11,058 nt of DNA from an uncultured Arcobacter sp. Its GTDB lineage: Bacteria; Campylobacterota; Campylobacteria; Campylobacterales; Arcobacteraceae. A program made the position numbers and the translations under genes. The stretch is taken from the NCBI GenBank assembly GCA_937860115.1, contig CALMBI010000132.1, positions 1 to 11,058 on the forward strand, written 5' to 3'. The notes below the pieces were generated by a model. It saw only the letters and a list, made by a program, of their open reading frames with translations. It was not told where the DNA came from and did not search any database. Positions 1 through 6,587 of this stretch are shown here, in pieces. Each line of letters begins with the position of its first letter. Within the stretch, counting starts at the first letter, position 1.

Positions 1-312
1 AGAGTAATATTTTTCTTTGTTGATTTCTCTTTCTTGAGAAATACCATGGTTTTGGCAAAAATTACATTTAAAATTACAACCAACCGTCCCTAGAGAGAGT
101 GTTTTTGTTTTTGGTAAAAAGTGATAGAGTGGTTTTTTTTCTACGGGGTCATTGTGAATCACAGCTGGATAACCATAGACTAAACACTCTATTTTATCCC
201 CTGTATTTTTATTGACACCACAGATTCCAGTATTTCCAACTCCAATATGGCAGTAGTGTTGGCAAAGTGTACGAATAAATTTACCATCTTTGGCTTCTTT
301 AAAAAATTGCAT
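1..312 (-). CDS. amrS: AmmeMemoRadiSam system radical SAM enzyme AmrS, N-terminal 104 residues (runs off the left edge)
   Basis: I translated this by hand from the ATG at 312-310 to the window edge; the frame is open for 104 codons. Visible family marks are an N-terminal cysteine cluster (Cys17, Cys21, Cys31, the last in GICGVN), the segment DPVEKKPLYHFLP at 55-67, and the radical SAM motif CxxxCxxC (Cys79, Cys83, Cys86 in GCNFKCNFCQN), which should hold a 4Fe-4S cluster for S-adenosylmethionine cleavage. This matches the cytosolic AmrS family (older name PflX-like). Its substrate is not settled as far as I know. The start codon overlaps the amrA stop (TAATG) and no Shine-Dalgarno sequence is visible, so translation is probably coupled to amrA. 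The C-terminal two thirds lie outside the window, and whether amrB (MEMO) follows cannot be seen. Confidence 0.93.
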   Translation of the reverse strand, partial: MQFFKEAKDGKFIRTLCQHYCHIGVGNTGICGVNKNTGDKIECLVYGYPAVIHNDPVEKKPLYHFLPKTKTLSLGTVGCNFKCNFCQNHGISQEREINKEKYYS

Positions 313-860
313 TATTTTATTTTATGTGCTTGGTATTTGTAGATTTGAGGATGGTTTGCCAAACAATTGCCATCAAGCCCTGCTTTTCTACAAAGATGAT
401 TGAAAAAAGTATCAAAATCAGGGATATCCTCCCACACTTGAGGCAAAAAGGTAGCTTGATTATTTCCAAGCTTTAAAATAATCCCATCTTCACCTTGGAT
501 AATTTTCGATTTTAAATCCTCTATTGAATCATATTGGACTAAAACAGCTGGTGTTAAAATAGAAACTTCCAAAGAGATTTGCGATAACTCTTCGCTGCTG
601 AGTGGTTTAAATCTCGGATCTTCAAATGCAGCTTTTTTTGCATTGATAGTGAGATCATCAAAAAGTTCACGATGGGCTATAAGTGAACCGATACATCCTC
701 TTAAATGACCATCTTTTTTTAAAGTGATAAAAGTAGCTCTTGGTAGAACAAATTCTGGATAGAGCTTTACAGCATCATATTTTGAAATCCCTTTTTCGTT
801 TAAAAGAGAATTTTTAATCGCATCCCATGCGATTTTTTTATCAGTTCTTCCATCAAGCAC
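312..860 (-). CDS. amrA: AmmeMemoRadiSam system protein AmrA (AMMECR1 domain); start probably frameshifted
   Basis: This is a single AMMECR1-domain protein of about 180 residues. Hallmarks in the GTG-start numbering are LRGCIG at 53-58, AFEDPRF at 78-84, a FLPQVWED segment near 138-145, and an HLCRKAGL tail near 155-162. The family is cytosolic and found with AmrS and MEMO/AmrB; its biochemical role is unresolved. The open frame begins at GTG 860-858, but the Shine-Dalgarno GAGGA touches that GTG directly, and an in-frame TGA lies just upstream. An ATG at 853-851, well spaced behind the same site, reads MEELIKK and would rejoin the AmrA frame after a -1 shift at the A7 run (833-839 on the plus strand). 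That gives a more family-like N-terminal helix. The gene follows lspA by 12 bases and its stop overlaps the amrS start. The family call is firm; the exact start is not. Confidence 0.92.
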   Translation of the reverse strand: MLDGRTDKKIAWDAIKNSLLNEKGISKYDAVKLYPEFVLPRATFITLKKDGHLRGCIGSLIAHRELFDDLTINAKKAAFEDPRFKPLSSEELSQISLEVSILTPAVLVQYDSIEDLKSKIIQGEDGIILKLGNNQATFLPQVWEDIPDFDTFFNHLCRKAGLDGNCLANHPQIYKYQAHKIK

Positions 861-875
861 TCCTCAAGATTGTTA
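851..875 (-). promoter_or_regulatory. Ribosome binding site that argues for the amrA ATG at 853 over the GTG at 860
   Basis: On the minus strand the lspA stop TAA (875-873) is followed by a GAGGAG element, then TGCTTG, then ATG at 853-851. That is a near-ideal 6-base spacing. The alternative GTG at 860-858 overlaps the end of the same element and has no usable spacer. The ATG frame closes after 18 codons unless ribosomes or RNA polymerase slip at the A7 run, so this site bears on the frameshift interpretation. Confidence 0.6.
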
Positions 876-1334
876 TTGAGTAGATGTTTCTTTTGCTTTT
901 TCGTTTTTGTAATTTATATAGATCATAAGCACTACAGCGATATCTATAAGTACATCAGCTAGATTAAAAATAGCAAAATCAAATCCACAATGCCAATACA
1001 CATAATCAACAACACCTTCGTGGATAAATCTATCATAGATATTACTCACACCACCTGCGATAAGTATAGAGGCTGGTATATAATAGCTATCAAATATCTC
1101 TTTTTTTGAAAATAGATAGATAAGCCCAACTAAAAGCATTGCTATTTGGATATATTTTAAATTCCCCTCCAAAAAAGCAAACATCGAAAATGCAACCCCT
1201 TTATTGTAAGCAAGCACTAAAGAGATACAACTTCCATCAACTCCAAATCCATTGACAAATAAAAACTTGATATATTGATCAATCAAAAACAAAGAGATGA
1301 AAATCAAAATAAATATAATTATTTTTTTGGACAT
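873..1334 (-). CDS. lspA: Lipoprotein signal peptidase (signal peptidase II)
   Basis: LspA is an inner-membrane aspartyl peptidase that removes the signal peptide from diacylglyceryl-modified prolipoproteins. The 153-residue product has four hydrophobic segments (about 3-19, 60-75, 86-96 and 122-141), as in the family. Signature blocks are NKGVAFS at 44-50, GGVSNIYDR at 94-102 and FNLADV at 123-128; the catalytic aspartates are Asp101 and Asp127. Asp19 matches the conserved N-terminal DQ. The second block is GGVSN where many homologues have GGALGN, but the invariant Asn and Asp-Arg are kept. The ATG follows the glmM stop by three bases with only a weak AAAAGA upstream, suggesting coupling to glmM. 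A conserved lspA-glmM pair next to rpsT-prfA is familiar from Helicobacter pylori. Confidence 0.95.
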   Translation of the reverse strand: MSKKIIIFILIFISLFLIDQYIKFLFVNGFGVDGSCISLVLAYNKGVAFSMFAFLEGNLKYIQIAMLLVGLIYLFSKKEIFDSYYIPASILIAGGVSNIYDRFIHEGVVDYVYWHCGFDFAIFNLADVLIDIAVVLMIYINYKNEKAKETSTQ

Positions 1335-1337
1335 CTT

Positions 1338-2681
1338 TTAACACAACTTGCTTTTGATAAATTTAATAAGTTTTTCCATCGATTCATCTAAAACTTTTTT
1401 ATTTTCACCCTCTAGAAGAAGTCTGATTTTATTTTCAGTTCCAGAATATCTAATAAGATCTCTGATTCCTAAAGCTCTAAACTCTTCAAGTAATTGACTA
1501 AGACCTGAGATTTGTTCTAATGGAATTTTTGTTTCAATATTGATGTTTTTGAGGACTTGAGGTGAAAGTTCAAAAGGATTGAGAACAACACTAGCTTTTT
1601 TGCCACTTGAGAGGATAAGTGAAAGCACTTGTAACGCTGAAGCAAGTCCATCACCAGTTTTAGCAACATCATTAAATATGATATGCCCACTTTGTTCCCC
1701 TCCAAAATTGATCCCTTTTTCTTTCATCACTTCAAGAACATATTTGTCTCCAACATTTGATCGCTCTAAAGTGATACCATTTTGTTTTAAATATTCTTCA
1801 AGAGCAACATTACTCATAACAGTTGCAACACATCCATTTGATGGAAGTTTTCCTTCATTTTTCAAAAAGACTGCTAGGGCACCTATTAGTTTATCCCCAT
1901 CAACAACATCACCTTTTTCATCCACGATTACAAGTCTATCAGCATCACCATCAAGCGCGATACCTATATCAGCTCTATATTCTCGTATCACTTTTCCAAG
2001 ATTCTCTGGGTGTAGTGCACCGCAATTATCATTGATATTAAATCCATTTGGTTTGTTGTTTAAGACAATAAGATCAGCTCCGAGTTCCTCTAAAATAGTC
2101 GGTGCAACTTTATATGCCGCACCATTGGCACAATCAAGTACGATTCTCATATTTGATAAAGTGAGATGTTTTGGAAAAGAAGTTTTTATTGAAACGATAT
2201 ATCTACCGATCACATCATCGATTCTTTTTGCTTTTCCAATTTGCATCCCTGTGACTTGGGAAGCTATAAGAAGTTTATCATCGTAAAATATCTCTTCTAT
2301 TTTAGCTTCGATATCGCTACTTAATTTATCCCCTTTGCAGTTAAAAAACTTAATCCCATTATCTTCAAAAGGATTGTGGGAAGCTGAAAGCATAATTCCA
2401 GCGTCACATCTCATTGATTCAGTTAAATACGCAATAGCAGGTGTTGGCATAGGCCCAATTTGAATTACATCAAAACCAACACTTGTAAATCCACTTACAA
2501 GTGCATTTTCAATCATATAACCACTTCTTCTTGTATCTTTTCCAAGGAGAATTTTTTTAGATTTTGTGTTTGAGATAGAATTAAAATATATTCCTGCTGC
2601 TTGAGCAAGTTTGAGTGCTGTAAAAGCATCTAAAAACTCTCCAGCTTTTCCTCTTACTCCATCGGTTCCAAATAGTTTCAT
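1338..2681 (-). CDS. glmM: Phosphoglucosamine mutase
   Basis: GlmM interconverts glucosamine-6-phosphate and glucosamine-1-phosphate in the cytosol, feeding UDP-GlcNAc for peptidoglycan and lipopolysaccharide. The 447-residue length is normal. All four alpha-D-phosphohexomutase domains are seen: the N-terminal KLFGTDGVRG; the phosphoserine loop SASHNP at 99-104 with Ser101 as the phosphorylated residue; the Mg-binding DGDADR at 244-249; the sugar-specificity loop GGEQSGH at 327-333; and the phosphate-binding RYSGTENKIR at 411-420. No key residue is missing. The start ATG has a modest AAGAGA upstream. It is the first gene of the leftward operon glmM-lspA-amrA-amrS, divergent from rpsT, with a candidate -10 element about 30 bases upstream. 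Confidence 0.97.
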   Translation of the reverse strand: MKLFGTDGVRGKAGEFLDAFTALKLAQAAGIYFNSISNTKSKKILLGKDTRRSGYMIENALVSGFTSVGFDVIQIGPMPTPAIAYLTESMRCDAGIMLSASHNPFEDNGIKFFNCKGDKLSSDIEAKIEEIFYDDKLLIASQVTGMQIGKAKRIDDVIGRYIVSIKTSFPKHLTLSNMRIVLDCANGAAYKVAPTILEELGADLIVLNNKPNGFNINDNCGALHPENLGKVIREYRADIGIALDGDADRLVIVDEKGDVVDGDKLIGALAVFLKNEGKLPSNGCVATVMSNVALEEYLKQNGITLERSNVGDKYVLEVMKEKGINFGGEQSGHIIFNDVAKTGDGLASALQVLSLILSSGKKASVVLNPFELSPQVLKNINIETKIPLEQISGLSQLLEEFRALGIRDLIRYSGTENKIRLLLEGENKKVLDESMEKLIKFIKSKLC

Positions 2682-2712
2682 ATAGTCTCTTTTTTATTAA
2701 ATTTAAGAGATA

Positions 2713-2718
2713 ATTCTA
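2713..2718 (-). promoter_or_regulatory. Candidate -10 element (TAGAAT) for the glmM operon
   Basis: Read on the minus strand, this hexamer is TAGAAT and lies 31 bases upstream of the glmM ATG. No convincing -35 hexamer is found at the usual distance, which is common for vegetative promoters in this phylum. This is a weak call based on position and the -10 match alone. Confidence 0.35.
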
Positions 2719-2773
2719 TCAAATCGAGCCTTAACTTTAATTTTGGGAAAGACAAATATTAATTAAAGCTTAT

Positions 2774-2790
2774 TTTAAGCACTTCTTAAG
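2774..2790 (+). promoter_or_regulatory. Candidate HP1043/HsrA (CosR)-type direct-repeat box upstream of rpsT
   Basis: The sequence is TTTAAG, five bases, CTTAAG. It matches 11 of 12 specified positions of the TTTAAG-N5-TTTAAG direct-repeat box that I recall for the essential orphan response regulator HP1043/HsrA of Helicobacter pylori. The half-site repeat extends to TTAAGCACT and TTAAGTACT, 11 bases apart, about one helical turn. It sits about 45-60 bases upstream of the start inferred from the TATAAA at 2822-2827, a usual location for an OmpR-family activator. The regulator gene itself is not in the window. The match is seen directly; binding is inference. Confidence 0.45.
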
Positions 2791-2821
2791 TACTATTCCA
2801 CACAAAAATTCGCCCAAACCC

Positions 2822-2827
2822 TATAAA
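2822..2827 (+). promoter_or_regulatory. Candidate -10 element (TATAAA) for rpsT-prfA
   Basis: TATAAA lies 49 bases upstream of the rpsT ATG, followed by a plausible leader carrying AGAGGA (2861-2866) as Shine-Dalgarno, 10 bases from the ATG. The -35 region is poor, as often in Campylobacterota, which would fit a need for an upstream activator at the direct repeat 2774-2790. Confidence 0.5.
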
Positions 2828-2876
2828 TAGAGAGTTTAGCAAATATAAAAATTACAAATAAGAGGATTAAACCAGT

Positions 2877-3137
2877 ATGGCAAATCATAAACAAACTGCA
2901 AAAAGAGCAAAGCAAACGATCGTAAAAACTGAAAGAAATAGATTTTACAAAACTAGAATTAAAAATGTTACAAAAGCTGTAGTAACTGCTATTGAAGCAA
3001 ATGACAAAGAAGCAGCGGCGGCAGCAATGAAAACTGCTAACAAATATTTACACCACTGTGTAAGCAAAAACATTTTAAAACTTGGTACTGCTTCTAGAAA
3101 AGTAAGCAGATTACAACAAAGAATCAACGCTCTTTAA
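2877..3137 (+). CDS. rpsT: Small ribosomal subunit protein bS20
   Basis: The 86-residue, strongly basic, helical protein begins MANHKQTAKRAKQ and has the alternating Lys/Arg and Ala-rich pattern of S20 (AAAAAM near 46-51, then NKYLHHCVSKN and a C-terminal KLGTASRKVSRLQQRI). S20 binds the 5' domain and helix 44 of 16S rRNA and takes part in 30S assembly. Length is normal. The AGAGG ribosome-binding site is slightly distant (about 11 bases). It is divergent from glmM and 61 bases upstream of prfA, with a short hairpin between them. Confidence 0.97.
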   Translation: MANHKQTAKRAKQTIVKTERNRFYKTRIKNVTKAVVTAIEANDKEAAAAAMKTANKYLHHCVSKNILKLGTASRKVSRLQQRINAL

Positions 3138-3139
3138 GA

Positions 3140-3160
3140 GATTAAGCACTTAGCTTAATC
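3140..3160 (+). repeat. Perfect 8-bp inverted repeat between rpsT and prfA; at most a weak terminator
   Basis: GATTAAGC and GCTTAATC (8 bp) flank a 5-base loop, starting three bases after the rpsT stop. It is followed by a pyrimidine-rich CCTTCTTCTC rather than a run of T. It could stabilise the rpsT 3' end or partly attenuate read-through into prfA. I do not call it a full intrinsic terminator. Confidence 0.5.
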
Positions 3161-3198
3161 CCTTCTTCTCAAACACACTCAACTTTTAAGGCAATCCA

Positions 3199-4266
3199 AT
3201 GTTACAAGAAAAACTACAATCTTTTATCAAAAGAAGTGAAGATATTAATACTTTATTAACTTCTCCAGAGATTTTAAGTGATGTCAAAAGAATGACTGAA
3301 CTTTCAAAAGAACAATCAAGTATCGCAAAAATTGTAGAAGCAGCAAAAGAATACAATCAAATCATTCAAGATATTGAAGATAACAAATTGTTACTTGAAG
3401 ATAAAGAATTAGCTGATCTTGCAAAAGAGGAGCTAAAAGATCTTGAACATAGAAAGCCTATCTTAGAAGATGAGATTAAAATCCTTTTACTTCCAAAAGA
3501 TCCAAATGATGAAAAAAATATCTATATCGAGCTTAGAGCTGGAACAGGTGGAGATGAAGCAGCACTTTTTGTTGGAGATCTTTTTAGAACTTATATCAGA
3601 TATGCTGAAAATCAAGGTTGGAAAACTGAGATTATGAATAGTAGTGAAAGTGAATCTGGCGGATTTAAAGAGATGGTTTTCCTTGTAAAAGGGGAGTCAG
3701 TGTATTCAAAAATGAAATTTGAATCGGGAATTCACAGAGTGCAAAGGGTACCAGAAACAGAATCGCAAGGGAGAGTTCATACTTCAGCGATCACTGTTGC
3801 TGTTATTCCTGAAGTGGATGATATTGAAATAGAGATTAGAGAGCAAGATTTAAAAATTGATGTTATGAGAAGTAGTGGAAGTGGTGGACAATCTGTTAAT
3901 ACAACAGATTCAGCTGTTAGAATTACACACTTACCTACAGGTATCGTTGTAACTAATCAAGATCAAAAATCGCAACATAAAAATAAAGAACGAGCGATGA
4001 AAGTTCTTAAAGCACGGCTTTTTGATATGCAAGAGCAAGAGAGAATCTCAAAAGAGACTGCAGATCGAAAAGAGCAAGTTGGAACTGGAGATAGAAGTGG
4101 AAGAATTAGAACTTACAATTATCCACAAGGAAGAATAAGTGATCATAGAATCAATCTAACACTGTATAGGCTTGATGCTATTATGGAAGGTGGTTTGATG
4201 GAAGAGATTATTGATCCATTAACTGCAGATTATCAGGCTAGACTAATGGAAGCGGCAGGAGTCTAG
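3199..4266 (+). CDS. prfA: Peptide chain release factor 1 (RF1)
   Basis: RF1 recognises UAA and UAG in the ribosomal A site and triggers peptidyl-tRNA hydrolysis. The 355-residue length is standard. An N-terminal helical domain (about 1-100) leads into the core with ELRAGTGGDEA at 111-121. The stop-codon recognition tripeptide PET at 185-187 lies in RVPETESQGR, where E. coli has PAT; the flanking Pro and Thr define RF1 rather than RF2. The catalytic GGQ at 229-231 lies in SGSGGQSVNTTDS; its glutamine is normally methylated by PrmC, which is not in this window. A good AAGG lies 7 bases upstream of the ATG. It is probably co-transcribed with rpsT, as the 61-base gap lacks a strong terminator. 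Confidence 0.97.
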   Translation: MLQEKLQSFIKRSEDINTLLTSPEILSDVKRMTELSKEQSSIAKIVEAAKEYNQIIQDIEDNKLLLEDKELADLAKEELKDLEHRKPILEDEIKILLLPKDPNDEKNIYIELRAGTGGDEAALFVGDLFRTYIRYAENQGWKTEIMNSSESESGGFKEMVFLVKGESVYSKMKFESGIHRVQRVPETESQGRVHTSAITVAVIPEVDDIEIEIREQDLKIDVMRSSGSGGQSVNTTDSAVRITHLPTGIVVTNQDQKSQHKNKERAMKVLKARLFDMQEQERISKETADRKEQVGTGDRSGRIRTYNYPQGRISDHRINLTLYRLDAIMEGGLMEEIIDPLTADYQARLMEAAGV

Positions 4267-4274
4267 TTCTTTTT

Positions 4275-4308
4275 GAAAATTTTATCGTCAAATTTCGATA
4301 CAATTTTC
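4275..4308 (+). repeat. Imperfect 13-base-arm inverted repeat just after prfA
   Basis: The arms GAAAATT-T-TATCG and CGATA-C-AATTTTC pair over 12 bp with one T/C mismatch around an 8-base loop, beginning eight bases after the prfA stop. No T-run follows on either strand, so it is more likely a 3'-end stabilising structure or a weak terminator than a canonical one. Confidence 0.45.
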
Positions 4309-4312
4309 GTCA

Positions 4313-4327
4313 TTTACTTTAAGTAAA
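4313..4327. repeat. 15-base palindrome in the prfA-NFACT gap
   Basis: TTTACTT, one central T, AAGTAAA: a 7-bp perfect inverted repeat with a one-base centre. It is too tight to form a good RNA hairpin, so if functional it is better read as a DNA operator. No known consensus comes to mind, and chance in AT-rich DNA is possible. Confidence 0.3.
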
Positions 4328-4410
4328 CTCCTCAATTTTACCTTCTATTTTCCTTGAACTTTGCAAAAATAACAAATGGTATTGGATTGTGTATCAGTTT
4401 TTTAAAGTTG

Positions 4411-4426
4411 TTACACTTTGTAAAAT
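4411..4426 (+). promoter_or_regulatory. Small inverted repeat with an overlapping candidate -10 upstream of the NFACT gene
   Basis: TTACA-CTT-TGTAA (4411-4423) is a short palindrome whose right arm overlaps TAAAAT (4421-4426), a possible -10 element 37 bases upstream of the NFACT ATG. A repressor bound here would block such a promoter. The -35 region is only a T-run. This is a tentative reading. Confidence 0.25.
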
Positions 4427-4463
4427 AACACAAATCAATTTACTTTGATAATCTGGAGTAAAA

Positions 4464-5792
4464 ATGAAATATTATCTTCTTAAAGCTTTTTGTGAATACC
4501 TCACTAAATTTACCCATATTAAACACATTAAAAGAGTTGAAAACAATACTCTTAAAATAGAATTTACAAAAGATGAAGTATTTTATTTTGATATGACTCG
4601 TGGAAATTCAATAGTTTATATCAAAGAAAACACAGAAAATATAAAAAGAGATTTTAAATCACCTTTTGATGTTTTATTACAGAAAAAATTTACAAATGGC
4701 GTGATAAATCAAATTTATCTTTTAAATGATGATAAAGTGCTTTGCATAGAAGTGGTAGCAAAATCAAGTTATAAAAAAGAGATTGTAACACTCCAATTTG
4801 AATTCACTGGTAAAAATACAAATGTGATTATACTTGATGAGAAACGATCTATTTTAGAGGCTTTAAGACATATTGACGAAGAGAGCTCATCAAGAGCTGT
4901 TAAAGTTGGCATCAAACTTCTTGATCTTTCAAAACCAAATTTTTCTTTCGAAGAAAAAGAGTGTGAAGATATCATTTCCTATTTAAAAAATAACTACATA
5001 GATAAAGAAGTAAAACTTTTAGAAAATCTAAAATTGCAAAAAATAAATCAACTCAAAAAAGAAAAAGAGAAACTAGAGTCAATAATTGCTAACCTTGAAG
5101 ATAAAGAGGTTTTAGAAAAACAAGCTTATAAGATATATGAAAAAGCAAATTTATTACTAGCAAATCTTTATCAAATAAAACCATATGCTAAAAAAATTGA
5201 TTTGATAGATTTTAATGGAAATATGATCAATATAGAACTTGAGAGTTCTTTCTCAACGCCATCAAGTTATGTGGATTTTTTATTTAAAAGTGGGAAAAAG
5301 ATAAAACAAAAGATTGCTAATCAATATTTAGAATATGAAAATCTTTCTCAAAAAGTAGAATTTTTAGTAAGACTCATAGGGATAATTAATCATGCTCAAA
5401 CGATTGATGAAATAGAATTTTATCTTCCAAAAAAAGATAAAAATATCAAAAAAACAAAAAAAATGGAACCATATCAAAGTTTTTTTATTGATGGGTATAA
5501 GATTATGCTTGGTCGAGATGAGAGGGAAAATATCTATTTGCTAGAAAACAGCAAAGCAAACGATTTTTGGTTTCATTTGCAAGGGAGAGTTTCAGCTCAT
5601 GTGATTGTACAAAATACAAAAAAAGAGTTGCCAGAGTATATTATAGAGGAAGCCAGTAAGATTTGTACAAAATTTTCAAGTGAAAGTGGTGGAGTATATG
5701 TTGTTGATTATACTCAAAGACGAAATGTGAAAATTCAATCAAAAGCTAATGTTTTGTATAATCCCTATTATACAACAGTCGTAAAGATATAA
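4464..5792 (+). CDS. NFACT family protein, compact RqcH/Rqc2-like (old name fibronectin-binding protein A)
   Basis: The family recognises split 50S subunits carrying peptidyl-tRNA and, as RqcH, recruits tRNA-Ala to add C-terminal alanine tails. Seen here: a shortened NFACT-N region (about 1-150) with FDVLLQKKFTNG at 68-79; a charged coiled-coil middle (about 183-235); and an NFACT-R domain (about 337-442) with GYKIMLGRDERENIYLL, NDFWFHLQGRVSAHVIV and VDYTQRRNVK. At 442 residues it is shorter than the roughly 550-570 of Bacillus RqcH, but like the short Helicobacter and Campylobacter members. The DR pair that binds tRNA in RqcH aligns with Asp90-Lys91, and the usual N-terminal FDG is absent. 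GGAG five bases before the ATG fixes the start. It heads the run ending at tsaD. Family is sure; alanine-tailing activity is inference. Confidence 0.88.
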   Translation: MKYYLLKAFCEYLTKFTHIKHIKRVENNTLKIEFTKDEVFYFDMTRGNSIVYIKENTENIKRDFKSPFDVLLQKKFTNGVINQIYLLNDDKVLCIEVVAKSSYKKEIVTLQFEFTGKNTNVIILDEKRSILEALRHIDEESSSRAVKVGIKLLDLSKPNFSFEEKECEDIISYLKNNYIDKEVKLLENLKLQKINQLKKEKEKLESIIANLEDKEVLEKQAYKIYEKANLLLANLYQIKPYAKKIDLIDFNGNMINIELESSFSTPSSYVDFLFKSGKKIKQKIANQYLEYENLSQKVEFLVRLIGIINHAQTIDEIEFYLPKKDKNIKKTKKMEPYQSFFIDGYKIMLGRDERENIYLLENSKANDFWFHLQGRVSAHVIVQNTKKELPEYIIEEASKICTKFSSESGGVYVVDYTQRRNVKIQSKANVLYNPYYTTVVKI

Positions 5793-5824
5793 AAATAACT
5801 AATAAATTTAGATAGAGGAAGATG

Positions 5825-6586
5825 ATGTTTGATATCTTAAAAGAGAGTAGTGAAAGAATAAAAACAGGTGTTATTTTAGTTGCAGTTGTTTTATTTATAG
5901 GTGTAATTGACAGTAAATTTATAACATGGCTTTTTTTAGGTGGGATCATGATTGTTGGAGTTTCAGAAGCGATGAAACTTTTCAAAAGTGAAAGAAATCT
6001 AATATATATCATTGCAACTATCACTTGGATACTTGCTTACTTTTATCCAAATCCTCAAGATTTAGTGTTTTTATCAATCGTTTTATTTGCTTCAGTTTTA
6101 GCATATACGAAAACATTTGATAAATCACTATTTTTACCATTACTCTATCCACTTGTTTCATTTTTATTTTTATTTTCACTCTATCTTTCGTTTGGCATGG
6201 GATCACTTTTATGGCTTTTGGTACTTGTAGCTGGTGCTGATGTAGGTGCGTACTTTGTAGGAAAAAGTATTGGAAAAACCCCATTTTGTCCAACTAGTCC
6301 CAAAAAAACATTAGAAGGTGTATTTGGTGGAGTCCTAGTAGCTATGGGTTTAGGTTTAGTTTTTGCTCCATCAGCATATGAGATCCAAACAATTCTTTTT
6401 GTATCACTTGTAGTTTCTGTTGGCTCTGTTTTTGGGGATCTTTTTGAAAGTTATCTCAAACGTGAAGCAGATGTCAAAGATAGTGGAGATATATTACCAG
6501 GTCATGGTGGAATCTTAGATAGAACAGATGGGTACCTTTTTGGAGGAATCCTTATGTATATACTTTTAAAGTTACTTGTCATCTAA
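5825..6586 (+). CDS. cdsA: Phosphatidate cytidylyltransferase (CDP-diacylglycerol synthase)
   Basis: CdsA is an inner-membrane enzyme that condenses phosphatidic acid with CTP to CDP-diacylglycerol, the precursor of all phospholipids. The product has about seven hydrophobic segments. The C-terminal CTP-transferase signature runs from SYLKREADVKDSGD to LPGHGGILDRTDG (about residues 209-236), with the metal-binding Asp and the HGG-DR core intact. Two adjacent ATGs exist (5822 and 5825). GAGGA ends at 5819, only 2 bases before the first but 5 before the second, so I prefer 5825 (253 residues). It lies 32 bases after the NFACT gene and its stop is one base from the dxr ATG. The cdsA-dxr pairing is typical of this phylum. 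Confidence 0.95.
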   Translation: MFDILKESSERIKTGVILVAVVLFIGVIDSKFITWLFLGGIMIVGVSEAMKLFKSERNLIYIIATITWILAYFYPNPQDLVFLSIVLFASVLAYTKTFDKSLFLPLLYPLVSFLFLFSLYLSFGMGSLLWLLVLVAGADVGAYFVGKSIGKTPFCPTSPKKTLEGVFGGVLVAMGLGLVFAPSAYEIQTILFVSLVVSVGSVFGDLFESYLKREADVKDSGDILPGHGGILDRTDGYLFGGILMYILLKLLVI

Positions 6587-6587
6587 A

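Noticed and set aside
1579..2286. Long plus-strand open frame (235 codons) opposite glmM
   Set aside because: It is antisense to an intact glmM with every motif present. Its translation is Ser/Pro/Leu-rich low-complexity without any family resemblance, and there is no ribosome site.
3140..3170. Intrinsic terminator between rpsT and prfA
   Set aside because: The stem is AT-rich and followed by mixed pyrimidines rather than a T-run, so I kept it as an inverted repeat only.
4299..4304. TACAAT as a -10 promoter element after prfA
   Set aside because: It lies inside the right arm of the 4275-4308 inverted repeat, the only TTGA-like -35 is 20 bases away, and it would give an implausibly long leader. 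The repeat explains the sequence better.
4447..4452. GATAAT as a -10 element for the NFACT gene
   Set aside because: It directly abuts the GGAG ribosome site at 4455, so a transcript from it would lack a Shine-Dalgarno.
5440..5463. A-rich runs in the NFACT gene (A7/A8) as a phase-variation site
   Set aside because: They encode a natural Lys-rich linker (KDKNIKKTKK), the frame is open on both sides and the domain continues normally.
6576..6587. Upstream TTG start for dxr adding four residues
   Set aside because: It overlaps cdsA, has no ribosome site, and places extra residues before the NADPH loop, which normally begins at or near the ATG at 6588.
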